From: Raffaelea ambrosiae
Lineage: Eukaryota; Ascomycota; Sordariomycetes; Ophiostomatales; Ophiostomataceae
NCBI GenBank assembly: GCA_002778195.1
Contig: PCDI01000004.1
Coordinates: 1,124,733-1,188,732, forward strand
Direction: 5' to 3'
Length of the DNA: 64,000 bases
Position 1 is the first letter of the stretch. Each line of letters opens with the position of its first letter. Below are positions 32,267-43,255 of this stretch, in pieces. Position numbers and translations under genes: made by a program. Below the pieces are notes generated by a model. The model saw only the letters and a program-made list of their open reading frames with translations, was not told the origin of the DNA and did no database searches.

Positions 32267-34291
32267 ATGAAGGCTTCCGACATTGAAGATGCCGCGGCTG
32301 TTCAGCAGTCGGATGGCGTCCGCGAGAACAAGGAGCTGGAGAGGAACTTTACCTTTTGGAGTTTGTGCGGCGTGGGCTTGATGACTGGAAGCACGTGGCC
32401 CTCGCTGGGTGGCAGCATTGTACGTTGTCCGTCACCGGTCTCCGGACCCGAGACAATGATGAAGATGATGTGCTGATTGATGTGCTGTCGACAGGTGGTG
32501 GCCCTCTACAATGGCGGTGCTCCTGGTGCCATCTACGAACTGTACGTCAACACTTTGGTTGCGGTCGTGCTGTCGTGCTGTCACCTGTGGACAATGAGCT
32601 TACTTTGTTTGTTTTGGCAGTATTGCAACCTCTGTCTTCTACTGGATCATTGCCGCCTGCATTGCGGAACTGGCCTCTGCTATTCCCTCGTCTGCTGGAG
32701 GTACGTGGCCGAGAGCACCTCGAAAGAACACTGGGGAATAAAAACCACAGGCTTTTTTTTCTTTTTTTTTTCTTTTTTTTCTTGCTTTTTCTTTTCTTCT
32801 TTTTCTTTTTCTTTTTCTTTTTCTCTTTTTTTTTTCTTGCTTTTTCTTTTCTTCTTTTTCTTTTTCTTTTTCTTTTTCTCTTTTTTTTCTTTTTTTCTCG
32901 CTACTTTCGGTGCATCCTTCATACTGACAAACGAACCCCCCCCAGTCTACCATTTTGCTGCAGTCTCGAGCGGCCCCAAGCACGGCCGCATGGCCAGCTG
33001 GTACACCGGCTGGTTCAATGCGCTGGCCTGGACGTTTGGTGCCGCCAGCGTCAGCGCCGTGCTCGCCAACCAGATCCTCGTCTTGTACCAGCTCTTCCAC
33101 GACGACTACGCCTTTGCGCGGTGGCACCTGTTTGTCATCTACCTGGCGTTTACCTTGATCAGCTGCGCCATCGTGCTGTTTGCCAACCGCGTCCTGCCGG
33201 TGCTGGGCGACCTGGGCGCCCTGATCATCATTCTCGGCTTCCTGATCGTCGTCGTTGTCTGCGCCGTCATGCCCAGCCGCACGGGCGCCGGCTACGCGCC
33301 GAGCCACTTTGTCTGGCAGGACTGGGAGAACCTGACGGGCTACTCGTCCAACGGGTTCGTCTTCCTGGCCGGCATGCTCAACGGCGCCTACGCCGTCGGC
33401 ACGCCCGACTGCCTGACCCACCTGGCCGAGGAGATCCCGCAGCCGCAGCGCAACATCCCCAAGGCCATCGCCATGCAGATGGGCATCGGCTTCGTCACCG
33501 CCCTGGGCTTCCTGGTCACCGTCTTCTACGCCGTCCACGACGCCACGCAGCTGTTCGAGACCACCTACACGCTCTTCCCCATGGCCGAGGTGTACCGGCA
33601 GGCCACCGGCAGCCGCGCCGGCGCCGCCGGGCTCGTGGTCGTCATGGTCATCCCGGGCTTCTGCATGAACGTCGGCTGCTACCTGACGGCCAGCCGCATG
33701 GTCTGGACCCTCGCCCGCGACCACGGCACGCCCTTTAGCCACGTCGTCGGCCGCATCTCGCCGCGCTGGGGCAACCCGTTCGCCGCCGTGCTGGTGTGCG
33801 GCGGCATCTCGACCGTCATGAGCTTCATCTACCTGGGCTCGTCCACCGCCTTCAACGCCTTTGTCGGCTCCTTTGTCTGCCTGACCACGCTGTCGTACCT
33901 CGGCGCCATCCTGCCGTACCTGCTGACGAACCGCAGGCATGTCGCGCGCGGCTGGTTCCGCATGCCGCCGTGCGTGTTCGTGCCGCTGGCCGTCATCGCC
34001 TGCTGCTACATGGTCACCTTTGTCGTCATCTTCTGCTTCCCCGCCGCCAGTCCGGTCGACTCCGCCACCATGAACTACACCTGCGTCATCATCGGCGGCT
34101 TTTCCATCCTGATGGCCATCTACTGGTTCGCCCAGGCACGGCACCACTACAAGGGACCGGAAATTGAGCTGCTCCAGCAGATCCGCGGCGTGGAGCAGGA
34201 GGAGGAGCAGGGCGGCGGCGCAGAGTACCCGGTGGACGATGCGCTTGTGCCCAAGTCCGATTCCACGCGAGCCGGCTCGGTGTCGATATAG
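32267..34291 (+). CDS. APC-superfamily amino acid/choline/GABA-type permease
   Basis: Exons 32267-32419, 32495-32541, 32621-32700 and 32946-34291 give 541 aa. About 12 membrane helices are visible. The N-terminal signature is FTFWSLCGVGLMTGSTWPSL followed by VALYNGGAPGAIYE. SVFYWIIAACIAELASAIPS and a central GTPDCLTHLAEEIPQPQRNI loop match fungal permeases of the Uga4/Hnm1/GabA type. It should import an amino acid, GABA, choline or related amine across the plasma membrane by proton symport; the substrate cannot be fixed. The tail is Glu-rich. Intron 3 (245 nt) contains a long pyrimidine repeat that is open in one frame, so an automated model could wrongly extend an exon through it. Confidence 0.9.
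32751..32896. repeat. Pyrimidine-only duplicated tract inside permease intron 3
   Basis: Nearly pure C/T sequence made of TTTTTC units, with an approximately 55-60-bp block starting CTTGCTTTTTC present twice in tandem. It is intronic and so removed from the message. Confidence 0.75.
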
Positions 34292-34708
34292 CTTTGTGTG
34301 TTTGATTGTACGCAGTTGTGAAGTAGGCATATCTCGTTTTGAAACTCCGTTTTCCCCATGCACACTTGGCCACGTTCCCAAGGGGTCTGGCCGCATCTTT
34401 CTTTTGGCATGGTTGTGCTCGTGTGCTACGAAGACGCCCAAAAAGCACGTTCTTCACATGGCACGGCCAGGCCGTTCTTGTGTAATATGTTGTGCATTAA
34501 ACTCAAACGTAATCGTACAGATCTAACCAAGCCGAAGGAGAAAAAAAACCAAAAAGAAAACCCGTGCGACGATATACAATCCCAATCCCCCCCCCCCTCC
34601 CCCCCACTTCAGATGTAGTCAAAGACGCCTTGTGATACAATCCCGGAAATAAAACCCCCCCCAATTATTATGCTTATTTTTTTTTTTTAAAAAATTTAGA
34701 TTCTTCAT
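34292..34708. other. Convergent 3' flanks
   Basis: Between the permease gene and the first O-fucosyltransferase-like gene. It holds C-runs and A/T tracts, with no gene. Confidence 0.5.
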
Positions 34709-35447
34709 TTAGGGCCACACACCGATCTGCTGCATGTGGGGGTGCCGTCCAAGCACGGCACTGTGCTTATCCCGATACTCGTCGACCGAGTCTTCCTTTT
34801 GGAATGAGGGTCCAGCCCCCGGCAGCGTGCCGCGTGCCATGGCCAGGGACCAGCTGAAGCGGCTCTGGGCAAAGCCGTAGAAGTACGAGCTGTGCATCAA
34901 CACCTCGAAATCCACGAGCTTCTGCTGGTCCTCTGTCAGGCTCTCCAGCCGGGCCATGTCTGTCCTGCTGCTGTCCTCGAGGAGGTCCTCCTTGGTGAAG
35001 ACGCGGATGCCTTTCAGCCCGGCATCAATGCGGAATTCGTCGCGGATCGGGACCGAGCTGGTAGCCAAGTAGATGGTGGCCAGCCCGCGCTTCTTGGCCT
35101 CGGCCAGGTAAAAGGGCGCCTGGGCGTTGTAGTCGTGCCATCCGGCCACCGCGTTGTCGGCCACCATGTCCATGTGGACGCCCAAGAACGCACCGGAGGC
35201 GAGTCGACGGTGAGGGGAAGAAGAAGAGGAAGCCAAAGGGTTGGCCACGGAGAGGGAATCCGGTTCGGCGGTGGCGGACAGCAGAAGGGAGCTGTCCACA
35301 GCCAGGTGGCCAGTCGTCTGCTCCAGGCTCCACAGAGTCACCGCCGCGAGCCGACGGATCTCCACCGGGTGACGCAACAGCCGCTGCAAGGCGGCACCCA
35401 GCTCGGGCGACCCGGCCGCCTTGCTGGTCTCGCTGTTCTTGCTGTCG

Positions 35448-35478
<31 letters not shown>

Positions 35479-36426
35479 CGTCGTCGTCGTCCTCCCGCCC
35501 GCTGTTCCACTGCACCAATGTCTCGTCTTGTATCACCCGCACAGGCTCTTTGGCCGACAGCGGCGTGCCCGGGACCGCCCCTTCGAGCCACGCGTCAAAG
35601 GCTGCTCGCCAGCTTCGCGTGCCCGCATGTAGGTGATTGTGCGCGGGGAGGAGCAGGTCCGCATCGCTGGACGTCAGATGCCGCGAGCGGTCAGAGAAAG
35701 GCTGTGGCACCATGCCGGTGAAGTCTTCGTCAGGGGAGACGACGGCCAAGATTTGCGGGCACACCTCGTCCCATGTTTGGAGGAAGTAGTCCACGTCAAA
35801 GAGATCGGACAGTTCGGTCGGGTGTGCCGATAGGCCATCGAGGCTACCTCCAGAAGCGTCAAAACGGGGAAGGATGAGCATGGTGGCTTTTGTAGTGTTA
35901 GTTGGGCGTCCAGGACGGGACTTTGAGGGGGGGGGGGCTCGGATGAGAGAAGAGAAAACACAAAACACAAAACACAAAACACGACAGCACACATACCGCC
36001 AGCATCGATGGCATATTGGGCACAGTTCAGCCACGCATTGCCCACAGTTCCAGCACTGCCCACGGTATTGCAGTCCCAGACCAGCCCTCGTTGGTACTGG
36101 GCCTGGCTGCACTTCTTCCGGATGGGCTCGAGGTCGATGGGACCCCCGACCGGGCTGCGGAGGACGGCATCGATGTACTGGTCCTTGGAGACGCCGGCCC
36201 GCGATGACGCTCTGTCAGGGCGTGTTGGTGCGTGATGGCTGAAGTGGCCAAACAGTTTCCCCAGGAACAGCAGACTGAGGATCGCGCAGAGCAGCAGCCG
36301 CACTAGACGAGCACACGACCAGCGCCTCTCTGGACTGGCAGCATAACTCGGCAAAGACTTGCCACGTACTCCTCCGCTTCCTTCTCGTCGAGCCAGAAGA
36401 GTGGGGACTTTGCTCTCGAGTGCCAT
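34709..36426 (-). CDS. O-fucosyltransferase-like type II membrane protein, copy A
   Basis: Exons 35997-36426 and 34709-35886 give 535 aa. A short basic cytosolic N-terminus is followed by one membrane anchor (LVRLLLCAILSLLFLGKLF) and a Golgi/ER-lumenal domain. The block GLVWDCNTVGSAGTVGNAWLN, then CAQYAIDAGATMLILPRF, resembles the N-terminal sugar-nucleotide half of fungal O-FucT-like proteins. FLGVHMDMVADNA, with a His-x-Asp pattern, and DFEVLMHSSYFYGFAQSRFSW resemble the acceptor/donor-binding C-terminal half. The family transfers fucose (or a related sugar) to Ser/Thr; activity here is inferred. A coding insert of five Asp then ten Asn (AAC repeat) is absent from copy B. The 110-nt intron is at the same position and phase as in copy B. 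Confidence 0.75.
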
Positions 36427-38439
36427 GGTCGCATTCACTCGCGTCGGAGAGTTGTGTTTGAGGTTATGCACGATCTTGACCAGCCACTTCGGGTGGGAGT
36501 AGGTTTGGGCTTAGCGGTAACAAGAAAATCATTCAAAACAAAAGGGCGAATGGAAAAGCGAGGCAGAACTCCGCCATCAAATGACACCGGGGTTCTTTCT
36601 TCGATGAAGCAGTTGGGATGAGAGATGAGAGAGATGGATACATTGGTCGAAAATGTGCAGGCTGGGACGCCTTTATTGCCTCTCATGGTCCGATCTTGGC
36701 ATCCGTCTTTGGCTTGGCTGGGCCCTTTGATTGCTCGGCGCGTATGGCCGCGATCCAGGCCTTGCGGGGGCCGTTGGTTCTTCGCTGGTAGCCTGAGCTG
36801 TATCTAACCAGGAGCATGCAGGGCGTCAACAGCGAGCCCCTATTGCTTCGGCGCATGTTGGGGTTGCGTGCCCCTGCTGGCCGTTGGAGCGGCTTTGCAC
36901 GAGGGACACATGATATGGTGGGCTGGCAGCGGGCGAATAGAGTGTTAAGATAGCGGGTCTGAGGAGGTGCATCCCACCCAAAAGACTCCGTATTAGCGCC
37001 TTGCTTCCTATTCAGGCTAGCGCGATCCTATTTTTTTCTTTCTCTCCCGTGCCTCGTCGGAATTATATTGTACTATGTAGTATTAATGGTGCAAACAGTC
37101 GCTCTGCGAACAGTCCTGTTCCTTCCCCTTTTTGGCCACAAATGCTACCGTATCCGCAATTCCTACCGCAGTACTAACTTACCTTGTAGATACGGGAAAC
37201 CCGAGGATTATGCTGTTTTCGTGCAATCTCGCGAGAATCATGCCCCGAACGAAGGCTTGGCTTCAGCCATGTCGCCCAGCACATCTGTGTCCACCACCGT
37301 GACGCCACCACCACTGTGACAGGGGGACCCACGACCTTCTTTCGGCCAGGCCCTAGTATAGCCGCCGCTGCGACAGCGATGTGTATGAGCACCCGGCCAA
37401 AATCCGCCGGCCACTCGGCCCTACACATTTGTGGTCTGAGACCCGTTGTTGTGCGGCCAGACTGACTTCGGTGCCGCAACTTGTCTTCTGCCACAGACCA
37501 GTCTCCCAGCCGACCTCATCTATCTACATGGGCCTGGGGCTAAGCTTGTCCCTGAGGCCTACGGGTGTGCGGAGGGCCCGTGGTACTATGTACATAGTTA
37601 GTACTCGTAGAAGCCAGGCCTTTTGCTGTGAGATCTCGTGAAAAGTGGGCCCGCAAAGGAGGGACGCAGGGAGAGAGACAAAACGCAAGGGTTCCCATCA
37701 ACTAACAGCCCCAGACAGACGCCCCAGCCCACCACAAAATCATGGCTTTTTTTTTTTGCTTTTTAACAGACTACAAATATTTCACGGCAATATTACAAGA
37801 TGATTCCGTAGACTTAAAATGCTTCGTGTGCTTCGGCTCGACTTAGAAACAATACATACTTTCTCAACCAATTTCATGAGTGATTGCAAAGCGAGCATAA
37901 ACCATCACGTCAAACTTTTAGGTGAAAAGTAAACATATATTAAGCACGGTACAAACTTGATTAGGTGATCGTTCCGGGTCGGTGGTCATGTCTCGCTCGG
38001 ATCGTGTTTGTCTTGCCGACCAAACACACCAGTACGTAAAAGTCCAGCTCGCCCAAGTCCCTGTTAGCGTCCTTTTTGAAACAATGTTCGGTTTGATGGA
38101 AGAGTCGAGCCAGGTGAAATCATGTGTTGGTGTCCCTTTTTTGCACCAAGGGATATGCCGTGGAACGCGGCGCCTATACGAGCAGTTTGCCAGTTGTCAC
38201 ACTTCTTCCAGGAAAGACACATCTTATAAAAGTATATCTACAATTATTTACCATTGTACATGAAGAGAAAGAGGGGGGGGGAGGAATTCATCATGTTAAC
38301 TCATCCGTGAATGTTGCTCCCTGTGAGTGCGACTGTATGACCCCAAACGCCATTACCCAAGCCAAAGGGGAAACAAAACAAAAAAACATCCTGCCCCAAG
38401 AACATCATATCACTGCCTTATACTTTTCGCTGTGCTCAC
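36427..38439. other. Spacer between the tandem paralogues
   Basis: About 2 kb, partly AT-rich (37740-38300). It contains the promoter of copy A and the 3' flank of copy B. TACTATGTA motifs lie at 37071-37079 and 37584-37592, the latter within the 14-bp palindrome ACTATGTACATAGT. Short open frames look non-coding, with no domain and mixed composition. Confidence 0.5.
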
Positions 38440-40136
38440 TCACGGCCATAGGCCTTCGGGGTTGATATTAGGATACCGCCCAACCACGGCACTGAGGCTG
38501 TCCCGGTACTCATCGCCGCCGTCCTTCGTCACCAGCGAGGAACCAGCCTCCGGTAGCGTGCCGCGACGCAAGACGAGTGACCAGCTGAAGCTGCTCCGAA
38601 CAGCGCCATAAAACCACGAGCTGTGCATGAGCACCTCAAAGTCCACGACAGCCTGCTGGTCCCAAGTGAGAGCCTTCAGCTGGGCTGTCTCCTCTTTACT
38701 CAAGACGTCTTCCTTGGTCGTCACCTGCAAGCCCTGGGCTTGGGCGTCGACGCGAAACTTATCACGGTGCTCATCGGAGCCTGTCGCAAGAAAGACGTTG
38801 GTCAAGTTCCTCTTCTTGGCCTCGGCGATGAAAAAGGGTGCTTGTGCATCGTAGCCAGGCCACCCGGCAGCCACGGCATCCGCAGCCACACGCATGTGGG
38901 CGCCCAGGAAAGCATCCGACACCAGTCTCCCCGGGCCGAGAGAGTTGACCGTCGACGACGCAGGCGGAGGGGACGTCTCTGTCGAGTTCAGCAGTATTGC
39001 ATCGGGGACGACAGGCCGGCCCAGCTTCTTCTCGAGGCCCCACAGAGTGGCGGCCGCGAGACGGCGAGTCTGCTGCTGGAAGCGGAAGAGGCGCGGAAAG
39101 GCGACGCCAAACTCGCGCGAGTCCACCTCGCGGTTCCACTGGGCCAGCACCATGTCCTGCCAGACACGCACCGGTGCCGTGCCCGATACTGGATTGCCCG
39201 GGACCTTGTCGCCGAGCCACTTGTCCAGGGCCTCGCGCCAGCCGGTCGGGTCGACAATCAGGTACTTTCGCATCGGGAACTGCTTGAGACGGGCAGGCGC
39301 CAGATGCAGCGTCCGCTCGGGTGGCGGCAAGTTGGGGATGTCGTCTTCGGATTCGGCAGCCAGAATCTGGGGGCACGCAGAGTCCCACACCTGGAGAAAA
39401 TAGTTGACGTCAAACAGGTAGGTCAGTTCGACCGAGTGGTCCTTGTTGCCCAAATCTATCAGATCGTTGCCACGGGCGCCGAGACGAGGAAGAATGAGAG
39501 TCGTCGCTGAAAGAAAGAAAAGACAAGAAAGAAAATGGTCACATGTTAGTTTGGTGTTCTCTTTTTCTTTCTCTTTTTTTTTCTCTCCTTTTCTTCTTCT
39601 TCTTTGCCACGAAGCCCACACGTGGACGACATGAGAAGAGAACAGACGGAACGGAAGGAAGAAAGCAACGCACCTCCGGCTTCGATGGCATATCGGACAC
39701 AGTTCAGCCACATGTTGGCAACGTTGCCGATGCCTCCCACAACGGTGTCGCAGTGCCAGATCAGGCCCGGTTGGTATTGGGTCTCGTTGCACTTTTTGCG
39801 GATGGGCTCGAGGTCCAGGAGACCCTCGACGGGGTCGCGAAGAATGGCATCGATGTATTGGTCTTTCGACAGCTCCGCTCGCGATGGACGTGGTGGTTCG
39901 TGTGATGTCTGAGGCGATGGGGTGGTGGACAGAGAGCGTCCATGTGAGCGCGAGAAGACAGCGACGGCTCCTATCAGAGACAGTCCTAGTGCTGTATAGA
40001 TCACGGCCCGCGCGATGCGGGAACGAGACCCGTGCTTCTCGGAAGCCGGGGTCCTGTTCAAGCCATCGGGCAAGACTGTGTATCGCGCCTCCGCGCGCCG
40101 GCTAAGCAAGGCGGAGATCTGACGGCCGAAGATCAT
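38440..40136 (-). CDS. O-fucosyltransferase-like type II membrane protein, copy B
   Basis: Exons 39674-40136 and 38440-39506 give 509 aa. It is a paralogue of copy A over the whole length: a membrane anchor near the N-terminus (AVIYTALGLSLIGAVAVFS), then KDQYIDAILRDPVEGLLDLE, GLIWHCDTVVGGIGNVANMW, CVRYAIEAGATTLILPRL, FLGAHMRVAADAVAAGW and DFEVLMHSSWFYGAVRSSFS. The intron (167 nt) splits the same Gly/Ala boundary in the same phase as in copy A, so the pair arose by tandem duplication of an intron-containing gene. The His-x-Asp of copy A (HMD) is His-x-Arg here (HMR), so catalytic equivalence is not assured. Role inferred as Golgi glycosyltransferase. Confidence 0.75.
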
Positions 40137-41117
40137 TGTGATTTTGCCTCCAGGCAAGCGTTGGTGGTATGACTCTCCGGATGGCAGGCCAGGGCAGTCA
40201 GGCGGCAGGCAACATGCAGGAGAGGAGAGACGGAGAGCAACAAAGCAACAAGCAGGCTAAAACAGAGTCTCCTACACGGTTCGTCTTGTCATGTGCCGCA
40301 GTGAACCGAAGTGTGTGACGAGACGGAGAAGGCCTCAAGAATGGGGGGGGGGGGCGCGCGGAAGGGCTGGGGGGATTTCTATTTTTTCTACGAGCTCGCT
40401 TTTGCTTGTCTGTCCGTGCCCAGCACAATACGACCGCAGCGCTCAGGGGGTGGGCGCGCGCGCGTGGCCCTGATAGCAGCCATCTCTGAGCCGCATGGCC
40501 ATTGGTTAGAGACCCCTGCAGATGTGTTGCCATTGGCTGCTCGCGAGGGAACAGAGACCCTCCTCCCCGGCGGCTGGAGACTACACCGTATTATCGTCCA
40601 AGCATGGAGGGAAACAGACGAATAGAGCAAGGGCCGCCAGCGCAGACTGGGGCCCGCCTAGAGCGGCTTGACGGGTGGTGTGGGACCGTCGGTTTTTTTC
40701 TCAGCACGGTTTTTCTCCAGCGTTGTCTTGCCCCTACGCCAGCTGCCGTTTTTAACGCCCATAGCCCAAGCCTGGTTAGCGTGAAACTAGACACCTTGTC
40801 AGGGCCTGCCACGACCTGGGCCAGGAGCCGGCCATCCTCCCTGTGGCCGTAGATTGATAGGCAGAGATGATGCATATTGTCTAACACCTGGTTGAAGCGC
40901 CCTCCCTCCTGCCATACCCCCGCCGGCGTGGGATCTCATCCGAGCCGCTGTCTGTGGCAGTCCTGTGTGGCAGTCCTGTGTGGCAGTTCTGTGGCAGTTC
41001 TGTGGCCGTTCTGTGGCGGTTTGCCATGTTAATAAAGATGCCCCTGCCTCCAAAAACCTGCCAGGCAGAGCCTCCGACTCTTGTCACACTCCAAATCCAT
41101 CCATCTCGTTAAGAACC
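40137..41117. other. Divergent promoter region
   Basis: Separates copy B from the surface-protein gene. It includes two inverted CCAAT boxes (ATTGG at about 40501 and 40532) and a short tandem series of TGTGGCAGT-like units at about 40954-41020. No gene recognised. Confidence 0.5.
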
Positions 41118-42167
41118 ATGTCCGCTTCCATAGCCTCCACCACCATCGCGGTGGCCGGGACACCCACGGTCTTTTTCCCGCTGGCGACGCCGTGGCCGTC
41201 GGGCACTGACTGTGTGTCTAATATCTACTTACGCACGCCGGTCAGCAACCCCAACACATTCATTGCGTGGGATCCGTTGTACGGACAAGATCTTGTCCAC
41301 AGTGCCCAATCGTGTCTCCCGCCCCAGGTGTCGTCATGGTGGTCGCAGCCGAGCTCGTCCATCTTCACGGCTTTGGGGCCGACCTTTGAGTGCCCAGAGG
41401 CCTATGCGCCCGTCCAGACGGCCGTCGTGGCCAACTCGCTGCGCCAGACCTTCTGCTGCCCGTCGTAAGTGGCCAACAGACCAGCCCCCAATGGAGCGAG
41501 GGGGCCGTGATGCGAATACACGGACGAGCGAACACACAAGGCAGAAGCAAGCTTGTGTTTGTGTGGCAAGACCAGCCAGTTCACTAACCCACAACCCGTG
41601 TGCAGCCAATACTCGCTCCTCGTTCCCCAACCAAACTCGGCAAAGGCATTTCCCTCGCAATGCATCTCAAAGGTCACGAGCGGCCAGATGCTGGTTCATC
41701 TGACAAGCAACGGAGAGGTCAACCAGTCCACAACCACCGTGGTCATGCAATCGTCGGCCACCGTCTTTGCCATTCCTGTCAACGGGTTCAACATCACGGC
41801 CTCGACCACCGCCACGTCCACGTCCACGCCCACGCCCACCGCCACTGCAACCGACACAACAGCCACGCCAACAGCAAGCCAACCCGCAACGCAGGCATCT
41901 CTCTCAGCTGGCGCAAAAGCAGGTGCGGCAATCGGTGCCATCTCGGGCGTCGCACTCATCGCCGTTGCCGCCTTCCTGCTGATGCGGCGACGAAGGCAAA
42001 TGAAAGACCCGCGTGTTCACGAAATGCCCTCAACAGCTGCATACCCCAGGCCTGACGAGTGGCGGCCGTACCCTGGACAGCCATATTCTGCCGCCAAAGA
42101 GCCTGCACGCGCAAGCAGCGTGAAACATGAGTTGGACACGCCTGTCTATGAGTTGTCTGGCCGGTAG
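41118..42167 (+). CDS. Single-pass cell-surface protein, Cys ectodomain and Ser/Thr stalk
   Basis: Exons 41118-41464 and 41606-42167 give 302 aa. There is no classic cleavable signal peptide at the start; residues 5-25 are mildly hydrophobic. The ectodomain has cysteines around CLPP, ECPEAY, FCCPS and QCISK, then a Thr/Ala/Pro-rich stalk (TSTSTPTPTATATDTTATPT). One membrane helix follows (AIGAISGVALIAVAAFLLM), then an RRRRQ stop-transfer and a short tail ending in DTPVYELSGR. This layout is common in filamentous ascomycetes for wall-stress-sensor-like or adhesion-type proteins of unknown function. It is not a WSC-domain protein by the cysteine pattern. Confidence 0.75.
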
Positions 42168-43255
42168 GATGAAGGATTCTGTTCGCCAAGCGGGGTTCTT
42201 GACACCTTTCACCCCCCCAAACCAAGGTTCCAAGTGTGGCTGTGTGCGTGAGCTGCCGAACCGTCAGCACTGCACATTTTGGAATCGTGTACACAGAAGG
42301 CCGCAGTCACGAAGTTGGAATAATTTTGTATTGGAGTTCGGAGCCGTCTGTCTTAGAGCCTGTCGAAAGCGAAGTTTCTTGTACGAATATTGACTCACAG
42401 GGGAGCCAGCTGTTGGTTGGCGAGGTGGAGAATAATTTGATGACTGTAATGACCAGCCATACCACGGGTACCACTGTAATTAGTGCGATTTCGAGAAAGC
42501 CAGACTGATTACTTATCATTTATGAAATACGCCTTCGCACGGGACTGTGAGCGCCTTGTGCTTCTAGCACCCTGGCTGGTCAGCGGAAAAATACAGTGTC
42601 CAATGACGTCGTGTGGAGAATGTTAGCCACCACCTGGATGACAAAAAAACACAGAACCCCCTTGCGTTCGCGGTCTTGTCCGAGTTCCGCAGACTACGCA
42701 CGCGGGCGGAGCTGCGGAAGGGCTGATGTTGGAGTCGCGGCGACTAGATTTATTAACCTTTCTGTGCGGAGAGGCCCAGGAGCTTTCAGATCCCTCACGC
42801 CCTTCCAAATGACGTGATCGACGCCGTTTGGCATATCGTAGTTTCTGGATCGGACGAGCCTCTGATATGTCATCGCATTTATTTCAAAGCAGAGGCCTGT
42901 GTTCCTCAGCAACGGGCCCGTGTGTGGGTTGGTGCATCGCATGCATGGTCAACATATAAAGGCAGTGCTTTTCGTCTGACAAAGTTCCTTCGAGTGAAAG
43001 AACCATCTTCAACAAAGACATTGCAACAGCTTCACCAGTTGCAGACTCCATGCAGACCCACCCAAGACCACTTACACGCCTCGTCTAACTTGGGTCGCAT
43101 CCCTCTCCACCTTGCCAGCATAACTATTACGCTTTGCTCCTCTTGTACCACGGCGGCTCTGAAGCAGCTCCGTCTCCTTCCTCCTTTCGCCGTCAGGCTC
43201 GCCGGCTTCTTGCCTTCTCTCGCAGACTGCCCCTTTCGTCCACAGCACAACAGAT
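42168..43255. other. Intergenic region before the AsaB-like gene
   Basis: 3' flank of the surface-protein gene and promoter/5' leader of the next; a TATA-like ACATATAAA occurs near 42953. No gene recognised. Confidence 0.5.

Noticed and set aside
32639..34441. 600-aa open frame antisense to the permease gene
   Set aside because: It is a shadow of the GC-rich permease codons plus the pyrimidine tract in the intron. It has repetitive His/Asp/Gly composition, no domain, and the sense strand has a well-supported spliced gene.
35398..35510. The Asn/Asp repeat in O-FucT-like copy A as a frame error
   Set aside because: The (GTT)n/(GTC)n tract is in frame and the conserved protein continues normally on both sides, so it is a real coding microsatellite, not a break.
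37982..38263. Short open frame in the spacer between the O-FucT-like genes
   Set aside because: 93 codons, AT-rich, no domain and no splice partner; not supportable as a gene.
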